The notes beneath the pieces were generated by a model. That model was not told where the DNA came from. It did no database searches and saw nothing but the letters and a program-made list of their open reading frames with translations. A DNA stretch of 35,377 nucleotides from Alloscardovia macacae (GTDB taxonomy: Bacteria; Actinomycetota; Actinomycetes; Actinomycetales; Bifidobacteriaceae): NCBI RefSeq assembly GCF_002259705.1, contig NZ_MWWT01000010.1, positions 1 through 35,377 on the forward strand, written 5' to 3'. A program made the position numbers and the translations under genes. This document shows, in pieces, positions 1 to 8,362 of this stretch (the stretch's first letter is position 1; each line of letters starts with the position of its first letter).

Positions 1-3000
1 CTGATTTGAATGGTCTTGAGTTCACTGTGTATGGTGGTCAGATGACTGGCGAGTCGGTGAATATTCCGCAGCTTACTATGACTTATAATGGTGGGCAAGC
101 TACGAATACGATGGGTCGTCAGATTTATGGTCAGACAGCTGCTCAGGTTCAGGATGCTGCTCAGCAGGCGCCTTTGTGGAAGGGTAAGCGGCAGCCTGTG
201 CTGACTGCGAACAAGAATATTAGTTCGTCAGATGCAGTGCTGTATTCGAGTACTGGTGCTATGGATTTGTTTATGTCTGTGGTCGAGCCTCGTGGGTATG
301 AGCAGGGCACGGATAAGGTGTATATTCCTGATTTTTCGAAGCGTATTCAGCTGTCGGATTCTGCGAAGGCTGCTGGTTGGTCTATCGAAGACTTTACGGT
401 GACGGGGCTTCCTGCTGGTGTGGCGTATGATTCTCAGACGGATACGATTCAGGGTTCCATTATCGGTGGTTTGGATAATTCTGGTAATAATTCTATCGAG
501 TATGGTTTCCAGGGTGCTGAGGTGAACTTTACTGCGAAGAATTCTCAGACGGGTGTCGAGCAGAAGTTTGCTTTTGGTAAGTCTTCTCAGGCTATTATCG
601 CTTTCCAGTATAAGGATACGAAGGCTCCTACTCTGGATGGTATTTCTGGTAAGACCACGACTGTGGATTTGAATGGTACAGTGAATCTGTATACGGGGTA
701 TAACGATAATGGTGGTACTCACGCTGGTAGGCGTAATGGTGCGAATGTTCCGCTTCAGTTGGTCGATGCTCAGGGTAATCCTTTGGGTCGTACTGCTACT
801 GTGCGTAATAAGCTGGATGCTGCTGTTATCGGTATGGCTGGTCAGGTGACTACTACGGGCGGTAATGCTGCTGTGGGTAGTATCGCGGATACGACTATTC
901 CTGGACTGTCGTTTACGGGTAATGTGTCTGTTCCTGCTGCTGATCGTTCGGGTAAGGCTGTGGCTTCTGGCTTTGATACTGCTTTGACGGGTACTGCTTC
1001 GCAGGAAGGTATTTATGTGGTTCCTGTGTTCGCGAAGGATTCTAACGCGCCAAGCCACGATTATAATATTAATGGTAATGAGGCGCATGGGTATACGACT
1101 GTGGTGGTTAAGCCGCAGATTGTGGTGAAGAATGTGCATGCGTATGCTACTGAGATTCCTGTGTCTATTAGTTCTCATGCTACGACTGCGACGATTCAGA
1201 CTCCTGACGGGTCGGTGACGAACTTGAAGGCTGTGAATGGTTCTTGGCTGGTGGATGCTGGTACGACGAATTCTGCTGTGAAGGAAGGCGATACTGTCGG
1301 TACTGTGGGCCAGGAGTTTAATCTGAAGGTGACGTCGGATGCGACGGCGAAGGCTGACGTGGATAATATTAAGGCGCAGGCGTTTGTCGAGGATGCGTCG
1401 GTGATGTTGTATCGTAATAAGGTCGAGTTGACCGATATTCATGGTACGAAGGTGACGGCTTCGTTTAATGCTCAGTCTGGTCAGTGGGAGCTTCCATCTG
1501 ATTATCGTGAGGTTGTGAATGGTGATACGACTACGTATCGTCATATTTTGACGAATGCTTTGGCGAATGGTGATACGGAGTTTGGTATTTATGAGTATCA
1601 TCGTACGCGTAATGCTGCTGGTGAAGCTACTGCGGTGAGCACTGAGGATATCGCGAAGACTACTGTTCCTCGCGAGCAGACTTCTAGTCAGCAGGGCATG
1701 ACGGTGTTGCTGAAGTATAGTAAGGCTACGGATACGTGGACTGCGTCGGATGGGTCGTCTGTGACGGATTCGAAGGCGGATGGTCAGTGGCATATTACGC
1801 CTGCGTCGGAGTTTGATCCTATTACTCTTCCTACTATCGCGTCGTCGGATGATAAGGCGACTGTGGTGAATGATGCTCCTACTTCCTCGTCTACCTCGTA
1901 TGAGGCTATTCAGGGTCAGTCGGTGAATACTATTCATCAGCCTGCTGCTGGTGTGAATATCGTGGATACGGAGGATGATTCGACGACTCCGCATAAGAAT
2001 ACGAAGATTACGAGTGTTCTTGTCGTGTATCCAGATGGGACGACGAAGCAGGAAACGTTTAATATTAAGGGTGCGAACTGGGTCGAGCAGGGGTCTGCGT
2101 CGTCTGATTTACGTTTGTTTAAGCTGGATCAGACTGGCGAGTATAAGGTTACAGTGAATGCTATTGATTCGAATGGTAACCTGGTGACTGCTGATTCGGA
2201 TACGGCTACGGGTGTGAACGCGGGCGATAATACTGCGACGACGAGCACGACGTATACGATTACGGTCAAGGCGTCGTCCACGACTCCGATTGTCGTGTTT
2301 GAAGGCGACAAGATCGACAGCACGACGGTGAATGATAATGTGACTCCTGCTAATGTAGCAGGTTACACGTCTGCGAAGAAGGATCCATCGGATGTTCCGT
2401 CCACGGATGGTCAGGCTGGTAAGACACTATCTGCGAAGACGAGCGTGACATATACTCCGACCTCTGGTGACGCGTACACGGAAGAAGTGTCTGTTCCTGT
2501 GATTGTTCTACCTCGGGCGAAGAGCACAGTTACTGTGTCTGTGGGCACATCGGATGATGTTCTCAAGGGTATCGTGAAGACGGAAGCAGATCGTGTTCTC
2601 GCGTCTGATGATTTTAAGAAGTCTCTGCCAGAGGGTGCTACCGTGACATCTTCTGATATTACTGAGGCGATTGCTGCTGGGTTGACTGCTCAGGCTGGCG
2701 AGAATCGTGGTACTGTGAATGTTCCAGTCACCTATACGCTCAACGGTCAGACCTACACGGCTACCGTTCCAGTAACGGTAAACGTAGTAGCGAAGTCTAC
2801 GACTACTCCGACTTATGTGTTTGATGGCGACAAAGTGCAGAATGATGATGTCAAGAAGCATGTCACACCTCAGAAGGTGGATGGATTCACCGCAAAGGTA
2901 GAAGACACAACTGATCTGCCAAACACATCTGGTCAGGCAGGTAAGACACTCTCCTCGTCCACGACTATCACGTATACGAATGACGCGACTGGTCAGGAGT

Positions 3001-4136
3001 TCAAGGAATCTGTGGATGTGCCTGTCATAGTTCTTCCGAAGACGAGTGGTGAGGTCACGGTGTCGAAGGGCACGTCGGATGATACGGTCAAGTCTGTGGT
3101 TAAGAGCGAGGCTGAGCGTGCTGTCAAGCAGAAGTCGTTCACTGACCTGCTACCAGCTGGTGCGAAGGTCGTCGCGACTGACGTGACCGAGGCTATCGCG
3201 AAGGACCTGACGGCTGAAGCTGGCCAGAACCGTGGTATCGTGAACGTGCCAGTCACCTACACTGTAGGCGACGAAACCTTTACGACCACTGTTCCAGTCA
3301 CAGTAAACGTCGTGGATAACGCATCGTCTACTCCACTGGTCGTCTTCGAGGGCGACGAAGTAAAGAAGAGCGACATCACTTCGAAGGTAACCCCACAGGA
3401 TGTGGACGGCTACACGTCTACGACCACTGTGGATGGGGATACTCCAGACACGAAGGGTCAGGGTGGTCAGACACTGAATACGACCACGACCGTCACCTAC
3501 ACCGACGAGACGACCGGCCGTACCTTTAGTGAGAAGGTCACCGTTCCAGTGGTTGTTCTGCCGAAGGCATCCAGCCAGGTCACCGTATCTCAGGGTACGT
3601 CGGACGATGAACTCAAGGCTGTAGTGAAGAGTGAAGCAGACCGCATCCTCACCTCCAGCGAGTTCACCTCCAGGCTCCCACAGGGTGCTACCGTCGTCTC
3701 CTCGGATATTACCGAGGCGATTAAGACGGGCATTACCGCTGAGCCAGGTCAGAACCGCGGTATCGTGAACGTTCCAGTCGCCTATACGCTCAACGGTCAG
3801 ACCTACACGGCTACCGTTCCTGTAACGGTGAATGTGGTGGCGAAGCCTGTTCCTACACAGGGTAAGACGTTCTTCCGTGATCCTCAGGGTAAGGAACTTA
3901 TCCCGAGCGTGAATGGAAAGACCGACCCTATCAGCATTAAGGGCTACAAGTTCGTGCGCACTATCGTAGAAAATGGAAACACCATCCATATCTACGAGCC
4001 AGTCACACCGACAAACGCTCTGGCGAAGACGGGTACAGCTATCGTCACTATCCTCGTGGTAGCTCTCGTGGCCGTGGCTGCTGGTGTGGCATTCGTCGTG
4101 ATCCGCAAGCGTAACGCTGGCGACCATAAGGAATAA
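1..4136 (+). CDS. Wall-anchored Rib/alpha-like repeat surface protein, 5' end outside the window
   Basis: The reading frame is open from the first bases, so the start and signal peptide lie upstream. The visible part is about 1,376 residues. The first ~750 residues are Thr/Ser/Gly-rich extracellular sequence with putative-Ig-type and YDG-like segments that I cannot assign to a family. Three tandem repeats of about 175 residues follow (DNA roughly 2278-3845). Each contains VTP..V.GYT, a GQ(A/G)G(K/Q)TL motif, a VPV(I/V)VLP strand and a GTSDD..K..VK.EA(D/E)R stretch, as in Rib/alpha-like domains of Gram-positive surface proteins. The end has the sortase signal LAKTG, a hydrophobic helix and a short basic tail (RKRNAGDHKE). 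Codon use shifts along the gene: T-ending codons (GGT, GCT, TCT) dominate the first ~2.5 kb and C-ending codons the last third. That suggests a mosaic origin. The role is likely adhesion or biofilm formation (inference). Confidence 0.88.
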   Translation, partial: DLNGLEFTVYGGQMTGESVNIPQLTMTYNGGQATNTMGRQIYGQTAAQVQDAAQQAPLWKGKRQPVLTANKNISSSDAVLYSSTGAMDLFMSVVEPRGYEQGTDKVYIPDFSKRIQLSDSAKAAGWSIEDFTVTGLPAGVAYDSQTDTIQGSIIGGLDNSGNNSIEYGFQGAEVNFTAKNSQTGVEQKFAFGKSSQAIIAFQYKDTKAPTLDGISGKTTTVDLNGTVNLYTGYNDNGGTHAGRRNGANVPLQLVDAQGNPLGRTATVRNKLDAAVIGMAGQVTTTGGNAAVGSIADTTIPGLSFTGNVSVPAADRSGKAVASGFDTALTGTASQEGIYVVPVFAKDSNAPSHDYNINGNEAHGYTTVVVKPQIVVKNVHAYATEIPVSISSHATTATIQTPDGSVTNLKAVNGSWLVDAGTTNSAVKEGDTVGTVGQEFNLKVTSDATAKADVDNIKAQAFVEDASVMLYRNKVELTDIHGTKVTASFNAQSGQWELPSDYREVVNGDTTTYRHILTNALANGDTEFGIYEYHRTRNAAGEATAVSTEDIAKTTVPREQTSSQQGMTVLLKYSKATDTWTASDGSSVTDSKADGQWHITPASEFDPITLPTIASSDDKATVVNDAPTSSSTSYEAIQGQSVNTIHQPAAGVNIVDTEDDSTTPHKNTKITSVLVVYPDGTTKQETFNIKGANWVEQGSASSDLRLFKLDQTGEYKVTVNAIDSNGNLVTADSDTATGVNAGDNTATTSTTYTITVKASSTTPIVVFEGDKIDSTTVNDNVTPANVAGYTSAKKDPSDVPSTDGQAGKTLSAKTSVTYTPTSGDAYTEEVSVPVIVLPRAKSTVTVSVGTSDDVLKGIVKTEADRVLASDDFKKSLPEGATVTSSDITEAIAAGLTAQAGENRGTVNVPVTYTLNGQTYTATVPVTVNVVAKSTTTPTYVFDGDKVQNDDVKKHVTPQKVDGFTAKVEDTTDLPNTSGQAGKTLSSSTTITYTNDATGQEFKESVDVPVIVLPKTSGEVTVSKGTSDDTVKSVVKSEAERAVKQKSFTDLLPAGAKVVATDVTEAIAKDLTAEAGQNRGIVNVPVTYTVGDETFTTTVPVTVNVVDNASSTPLVVFEGDEVKKSDITSKVTPQDVDGYTSTTTVDGDTPDTKGQGGQTLNTTTTVTYTDETTGRTFSEKVTVPVVVLPKASSQVTVSQGTSDDELKAVVKSEADRILTSSEFTSRLPQGATVVSSDITEAIKTGITAEPGQNRGIVNVPVAYTLNGQTYTATVPVTVNVVAKPVPTQGKTFFRDPQGKELIPSVNGKTDPISIKGYKFVRTIVENGNTIHIYEPVTPTNALAKTGTAIVTILVVALVAVAAGVAFVVIRKRNAGDHKE
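2721..3820 (+). repeat. Near-identical DNA blocks inside the Rib-type repeats
   Basis: The 50-bp blocks at 2721-2770 and 3771-3820 differ at one base and lie exactly 1,050 bp (350 codons) apart, which is two protein repeats. Recombination between them would delete or add two repeats in frame, a common way for surface proteins of this kind to change length. Confidence 0.8.
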
Positions 4137-4150
4137 CACACAGCTAGATT

Positions 4151-4193
4151 AAAAGGTGGGGTACCTCTCTAACAGAGAGGTACCCCACCTTTT
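4151..4193. terminator. Bidirectional Rho-independent terminator
   Basis: A perfect 20-bp stem (4151-4170 with 4174-4193) has a 3-nt loop. It starts with AAAA and ends with TTTT, so it can stop both the surface-protein transcript on plus and the RidA unit on minus. It sits between two convergent genes. Confidence 0.92.
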
Positions 4194-4200
4194 ATGTTTT

Positions 4201-4386
4201 TTACTCCATACCTATCTCAGCTGCATGATCGCGTAGTCTGATGATGTCCGCGACGGTAGGCTTCCATCCTTCTATCATATTCGTACTAACGGCATACCAC
4301 ACAGCTCTGAACGGCTGGGGAGAAGTAAAGTGCACGCCCATGATAGTAAGGGCATCCTCATCCACATCGAGAGTGACGCTAGCCAT
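4201..4386 (-). CDS. Small VbhA-like protein with Fic-inhibition motif
   Basis: The product is 61 residues. Residues 35-40 read TNMIEG, which fits the (S/T)xxxE(G/N) motif that antitoxins of the VbhA type use to block the active site of Fic AMP-transferases. The following W-K-P-T-x-x-D-I-I-x-L resembles the EGW.PT.ED...L block common in actinobacterial Fic antitoxins. The ATG lies 1 nt after the ridA stop codon, so translation is probably coupled. No Fic toxin (HPFxxGNGR) is in this window. The gene could be an orphan antitoxin, or an unrelated small protein with a chance motif. The coding call is fairly safe; the function is tentative. Confidence 0.55.
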   Translation of the reverse strand: MASVTLDVDEDALTIMGVHFTSPQPFRAVWYAVSTNMIEGWKPTVADIIRLRDHAAEIGME

Positions 4387-4387
4387 T

Positions 4388-4807
4388 TTACTCCGCCACA
4401 GCTATGGCATCTATCTCCACCACAGCACCTGGCTTCGGAATCACATTCGAGCCGAAGGCCACGCGCGCCGGCTTCACAGCCCGAGCGCCATCGCCCTCAT
4501 CACCGTCTTCAGAGCCACCGAAGTACTGCGCATACACACCATTTATCTCCGCGAAGTCAGAGGCATTCTGCATGTAGATGGTGGCACGCACCACCTTATC
4601 CATGCTCGAGCCAGCTGCTTCGAGGATGGCAGAGATGTTTTTCATGGCCTGATGCGTCTGCAGCGCCGCGCTCTTTCCTGCCAGTTCTCCTGTAGCGGGA
4701 TCTATGCCGAGCTGACCGGATACGAAGACGAAACCATTCGCCTTCACTGCCTGGCTGTATGCGCCGAGAGCCTGCGGTGCCTGTGGTGTGCTTACTTCTT
4801 CTATCAT
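4388..4807 (-). CDS. ridA: RidA/YjgF family imine deaminase
   Basis: The product is 139 residues, typical for the family. RidA proteins are cytoplasmic trimers that hydrolyse reactive 2-aminoacrylate and related imines from PLP enzymes. Family features are the N-terminal AYSQAV, VSGQLGIDP, and near the C-terminus Arg115 in KPARVAF and Glu131 in VEIDAIA, which match the conserved active-site Arg and Glu. An acidic insertion of about 13 residues (SEDGDEGDGARAV) lies before the Arg motif and is unusual. I chose the ATG at 4807 because AGGAGG lies 7 nt upstream; a longer reading to 4849 has no ribosome site. It is followed after 1 nt by the small VbhA-like gene and preceded by the GH31 terminator, so this is a separate two-gene unit. 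Confidence 0.9.
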   Translation of the reverse strand: MIEEVSTPQAPQALGAYSQAVKANGFVFVSGQLGIDPATGELAGKSAALQTHQAMKNISAILEAAGSSMDKVVRATIYMQNASDFAEINGVYAQYFGGSEDGDEGDGARAVKPARVAFGSNVIPKPGAVVEIDAIAVAE

Positions 4808-4858
4808 CGTACGTCCTCCTAGAGCTGATGATTCGTCGTGGTCCTTCACCAGAATACA

Positions 4859-4888
4859 GCAGAGGGAGGCCCCTCGACCTCCCTCTGC
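4859..4888 (-). terminator. Terminator of the GH31 gene
   Basis: A perfect 11-bp stem (4859-4869 with 4878-4888) with an 8-nt loop lies 30 nt past the GH31 stop codon on the minus strand. The downstream T-run is weak. Confidence 0.65.
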
Positions 4889-4918
4889 CAGACTTCGCGT
4901 CCGCGAAGAATCAGCCTC

Positions 4919-7585
4919 TTACGACCGCAGCATGATCTCCTTCAGAGCAGACTCCACTTCTGCAGGAATGCGCAGGCCCACGCTATGCTCAGCGCTGTCC
5001 CCATGCAGCCCATACTCGTAGTCGAAGCGCTGTGCACCGAGGGCTGCGAGCTCAGCAGGATCGTTACTCTGTGCCACGCGGTAGACAGCTTCCTTCATGT
5101 TATACGCTATCTGCGTGCCCAGAAGCATCTTACGCGTATCTTCTGCCACAGGGTTCGGCGCAGGCTGGGCACCGCCCTCCACGGTCACGACCACACGGAC
5201 ATCCTGCGCCACAGACGCAGCACTCAGCGTATACGAGGCGCTCATAGTATCCTCGTCATACGCATACGCGACCACCTGCACACCAGAGCCAGCACCATCA
5301 GCGCCCGCGCCCTCCACACGAACGCCATCCGCACCCAGATCAGCCACGCCGCGCAGGGTCACCGTCCACTCGCGCGCCTGAGGCACAGCTGCCACAGCAG
5401 CCGCATCGCCAGACACCGCCGAGATAACCAGTTCCGTACCGTTCCACGTGAAACGTGTCCGCGCCACACGCCCTTCTCGCGCATCCTCGAAGGAACCATT
5501 ATCCTCCACGAGCGTGAACTCATGTGCTTCCCCAGCGGAATCTGGGAAGACTACCACTTCGAAAGCCGATGGATTCGCTACAGAGTTAATTGACTGTCCT
5601 TCTCCCAGCTGAGCGAGCGGCAGAATGGTGCCCGCCTGAGCGAAGAGCGGCTGACGGTCCAGCGCACGCCATGCCTCGAACTTACGCCCAGAGCCGCCAT
5701 TACCCTCACCATAGCCTATGCCCGCCGTCTGAATGTCGCGCGAAACGTAGCGGCGTCCCGAGAAGACGTCGAACCATTCGCCAGCAGGCAGCCAAACGTC
5801 TGCCTTCGCCTTCGCCACACTCTTATCGGACGGCGAGATGATAGGCGCCATGACGAGGTTCGGACCGAACCAGAACTCCTGCGGAACCTCGTACGCGCCC
5901 GCAGACTCCGGAGCGTTCCAGTACATCGGCTGCACGAGCGGCTCGCCTTCCGTATGCGCACGGTAGTTCATGGTATGCAGGAACGGAATGAGGCGGTGAC
6001 GCAGCTGCAGCGCCTGCACCATAGCGTCGCGCACCTCGCGGCGGAAGTTCCACGGCTCCTTACTCGTAAACGCGGAATTCGACGAATGCAGACGATTAAT
6101 AGGACTGAAGACGCCATACTGGTACCAGCGCGCCTCGAGCTCGTCGTCGCGGTAGCCCATCATGTGGCCGCCGATGTCGTGGCTCCACCAGCCAAAACCG
6201 ATGTTCGACGCCGTCGCAGTAAACTCTGGCTGGAACTGCAGCGACTCCCACGACACGATGCTATCTCCCGAGAAGCCCACTGGATAGCGGTGCGAGCCAG
6301 GTCCCGCGTAGCGCGAGAAGGTCAGAGGCCATTTGCCGTCGCGAGCCGAGTCGATGTAGTGGACGTGGTTCAGCATCCACAGCGGATCGAGGCCAGGCTG
6401 ACGCGTCACGCCACCCTGCTGCCAGTCGAGCCACCAGAAGTCCACGCCTTCATCCTCGAGCTCGTGATGCATGTCGAAGTAGCCGTTCATGAAGGCTGGC
6501 GAAGTGAGGTCGAACTCCACCGCCTCGTCCGTCGCCGGGTCGATGCCCACCTTTGTCGCGAGCTCCGCGTATGGCTTTTCGTAGCCGCGCACGCCGTCGC
6601 GTGGATGCACGTTCAGCGTATTCTTCAGGCCGCGCTTATCCAGCTCGTGCAGGAACTGCACGTGATCCGGGAAGAGATCCTCGTTCCACGTGTACCCCGT
6701 CCAGCCGTAGCCGTACTTCGGGTCGATGTTCGTGATGTGCCAGTCCATGTCGATGACGGCCGTGGTGAACGGAATGCCTTCCTTCTTAAAGCGGTCGTGC
6801 AGCTTCAGGTACTCGTCCTGGGTGTAGGCGAAGTAGCGGCTCCACCAGTTACCCAGAGCCCAGCGCGGCAGCAGCGGCTGCGGACCGGTGAGCGCGTAGA
6901 AGTCATGGATAGCGCGCTTATATTCGTGCGCGTAGCCGAAGAAGTAGAAATCCGTTTCCGGCTTTGCGCCTGCTCCGTCTGCGCCTGCTCCATCTGCTCC
7001 GTTTGCTCCGGCGTGAGCGCGCGAGACCACGCGCCAGCCGCCCGCGTTAATGTTCGCCTGACCGAAGACCGCCTTCGGATCCGCGCCCTCGTAGGAGACC
7101 ACGTTCGAGCGCGAATCGTCCAGTATGGCCCAACCATCGCGCGAGATGATGCCTTCTTCCAGCTCAGTCCGGCCGTTTATCGTGTCGAGCGTACGCGTCG
7201 TTCCGCGCAGGTTCCCCGGCGCCGCGTCCCCGTAATGCCACGTATTAAACTGCGACGTGGTCAGGTGCTTCACCACCACGCTCAGGCCTTCCTTGCTGAA
7301 CGGCTTCTGGTCGTACGTCACGTAGAGCTCGCCCGTGTCGAGGATGATGCGCCCGTCACGCTCCTCCACCTTCAGCTGTATGTCATCTACCGGCGCCACG
7401 TTTCGGTTCGCGACCACCTGAGTAGGGCGGTCTTCGAAGACGCCCGTATCCGACCACTCGAAGCGCAGCAGCGCGTTCGTAATGACGCCGATGCGCCAAT
7501 TTTCGCCCTGCACGACCCGCGCCGCGTCCATCTTCGGGCTGAGCATGCGCTCATATTCCGCGTATGCGCCGTTTCCTGCTGCCAT
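4919..7585 (-). CDS. Glycoside hydrolase family 31 (alpha-glycosidase)
   Basis: The product is 888 residues with no signal peptide, so it acts in the cytoplasm. GH31 enzymes cleave alpha-glycosidic bonds with retention. The likely nucleophile is Asp387 in WWLDWQQGG and the likely acid/base is Asp441 in GFSGDSIVSWESL. Other family blocks are AVIDMDWH (277-283), FSRYAGPGSHRYPVGF and GWWSHDIGGHM. The clade with a Q-Q-G after the nucleophile differs from the WIDMNE alpha-glucosidases, so the substrate cannot be read from sequence. Residues 193-207 are a low-complexity Gly/Ala/Asp insertion, and a similar stretch occurs in the C-terminal region. The ATG at 7585 has AAAGGAG 7 nt upstream; a 65-residue extension to 7780 lacks a ribosome site and reads through promoter DNA. 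The neighbouring sugar importer and LacI regulator point to use of an imported oligosaccharide. Confidence 0.9.
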   Translation of the reverse strand: MAAGNGAYAEYERMLSPKMDAARVVQGENWRIGVITNALLRFEWSDTGVFEDRPTQVVANRNVAPVDDIQLKVEERDGRIILDTGELYVTYDQKPFSKEGLSVVVKHLTTSQFNTWHYGDAAPGNLRGTTRTLDTINGRTELEEGIISRDGWAILDDSRSNVVSYEGADPKAVFGQANINAGGWRVVSRAHAGANGADGAGADGAGAKPETDFYFFGYAHEYKRAIHDFYALTGPQPLLPRWALGNWWSRYFAYTQDEYLKLHDRFKKEGIPFTTAVIDMDWHITNIDPKYGYGWTGYTWNEDLFPDHVQFLHELDKRGLKNTLNVHPRDGVRGYEKPYAELATKVGIDPATDEAVEFDLTSPAFMNGYFDMHHELEDEGVDFWWLDWQQGGVTRQPGLDPLWMLNHVHYIDSARDGKWPLTFSRYAGPGSHRYPVGFSGDSIVSWESLQFQPEFTATASNIGFGWWSHDIGGHMMGYRDDELEARWYQYGVFSPINRLHSSNSAFTSKEPWNFRREVRDAMVQALQLRHRLIPFLHTMNYRAHTEGEPLVQPMYWNAPESAGAYEVPQEFWFGPNLVMAPIISPSDKSVAKAKADVWLPAGEWFDVFSGRRYVSRDIQTAGIGYGEGNGGSGRKFEAWRALDRQPLFAQAGTILPLAQLGEGQSINSVANPSAFEVVVFPDSAGEAHEFTLVEDNGSFEDAREGRVARTRFTWNGTELVISAVSGDAAAVAAVPQAREWTVTLRGVADLGADGVRVEGAGADGAGSGVQVVAYAYDEDTMSASYTLSAASVAQDVRVVVTVEGGAQPAPNPVAEDTRKMLLGTQIAYNMKEAVYRVAQSNDPAELAALGAQRFDYEYGLHGDSAEHSVGLRIPAEVESALKEIMLRS

Positions 7586-7797
7586 GTGCCTGCTCCTTTG
7601 CTCTTTTCTTTCTGTCAATTTTTCCGTGTCCTGGACTCCATTATGCCGTAACGGAATGACAACGTTCGCATTCTGCTGTACTTCCCAGTATACCGCGGTC
7701 TGCGCGAGACATGCCGGGGTGCGGAGGCGGTGCGGAATGCAACGTTTGCAAAAGGGGGCAGGCGCGCGGTGCGGGCGCACTTTTCACCACCCTTCGC
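7586..7797 (-). promoter_or_regulatory. GH31 promoter region with two LacI-type operator candidates
   Basis: This non-coding leader holds two inverted repeats of the LacI-family type. At 7654-7673 GAATG and CATTC flank a central AACGTT (20 bp, two non-pairing positions per half). At 7738-7750 TGCAA and TTGCA flank CGT. A possible -10 (CATAAT on minus) lies just downstream of the first site, so a bound repressor would cover the promoter. The sites differ from the palindrome upstream of the nearby lacI gene, so control by another LacI-type protein is possible. Confidence 0.5.
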
Positions 7798-7921
7798 GAG
7801 GAGTGAGCTTTTCAGGACGCTCACCCCTCCATTCAGCCACATTCCCTGATCCAAAACCCAGCATTTAAGCCAATCCTATTTTCCCCTACAGTGCCTCCGC
7901 GTCACGAAAAGCTCACTCCTC
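7798..7921. repeat. MITE-like 124-bp unit with perfect 15-bp terminal inverted repeats, copy 1
   Basis: GAGGAGTGAGCTTTT at 7798-7812 is repeated exactly in inverse orientation at 7907-7921. A second unit of exactly the same length with the same ends lies at 12886-13009. The interior has no coding potential. No target duplication is visible, because the right flank is also shared between copies. Confidence 0.75.
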
Positions 7922-7933
7922 ACCGTTCCTACC

Positions 7934-8140
7934 ACTTTAGGGCTCATCCCGACGCCCGTTCACAGGACCGCCTGTCACTTTAGGGCTAATCCCGACACCA
8001 CCCCCACCTCGACCCAGCCGAACCACGAACAGAACCCACATTAAAGCCGATCCTCATCCCCACACCCACACCAGTCCGACAAAGCCGCGTCGGAATTAGC
8101 CCAAAACTGAAAAACGCCATGTCGACTTTAGCCCAAAAGT
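7934..8140. repeat. Array of a 20-nt motif, two direct and two inverted copies
   Basis: ACTTTAGGGCTAATCCCGAC lies at 7977-7996, and a one-base variant at 7934-7953. Inverse copies are GTCGGAATTAGCCCAAAACT (8089-8108) and GTCGACTTTAGCCCAAAAGT (8121-8140). A single direct copy recurs at 13022-13041, and a second four-copy array in the same arrangement lies at 34148-34364. Confidence 0.75.
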
Positions 8141-8206
8141 GCACGAAAGCACCCCGCACCCACTCGCACCCCACGCCAGCAGTTATCCACACCACCCACG
8201 AAAAAA

Positions 8207-8294
8207 GCGAGTTTATAGTCACGAATGACCGCGAAATCGCCTACTTATCCACAGTAAACGTTTACCACACGGTCATTCGTGACTACAAACTCGC
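8207..8294. repeat. Long hairpin of the GTAGTCACGAATGAC family, copy 1
   Basis: Arms of 25 bp (8207-8231 and 8270-8294) pair with one mismatch around a 38-nt loop. The shared core is GTTTGTAGTCACGAATGAC, changed at one base in this left arm. The loop holds a perfect DnaA box (8245-8253) and the palindrome GTAAACGTTTAC (8254-8265). Relatives are at 13117-13204 and 25271-25397. Its position 68 nt past the permease stop codon would also allow it to act as a transcript 3' end. Confidence 0.8.
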
Positions 8295-8362
8295 AGTTTT
8301 GCGGAAAATTTTCTCATTGCGCAAGGAGAGACTCTGGACGAGCTCAAGCCCAGCCCAGCCCC

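Larger units (their letters stand above)
7798..8322. repeat. Composite repeat, copy 1 (525 bp)
   Basis: This 525-bp non-coding block is repeated in shortened form at 12886-13232, in the same orientation. It contains, in order, a 124-bp unit with terminal inverted repeats (7798-7921), four copies of a 20-nt motif (7934-8140), a perfect DnaA box TTATCCACA (8183-8191) and a long hairpin (8207-8294) with a second DnaA box (8245-8253) in its loop. The two copies bracket the two permease genes, the binding-protein gene and lacI. Confidence 0.9.

Noticed and set aside
228-1994. Minus-strand frame of 588 codons under the surface-protein gene
   Set aside because: It is an Arg/Ile/Ser/His low-complexity shadow of T-ending codons on plus.
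5954-7651. Long open frame (565 codons) opposite the GH31 gene
   Set aside because: It mirrors the GH31 coding sequence, has no domain or ribosome site, and is rich in Arg, His and Val as expected for a shadow frame of a G/C-rich gene.
7934-8140. CRISPR array
   Set aside because: The repeated 20-nt units occur in both orientations with few copies, and no cas genes are nearby.
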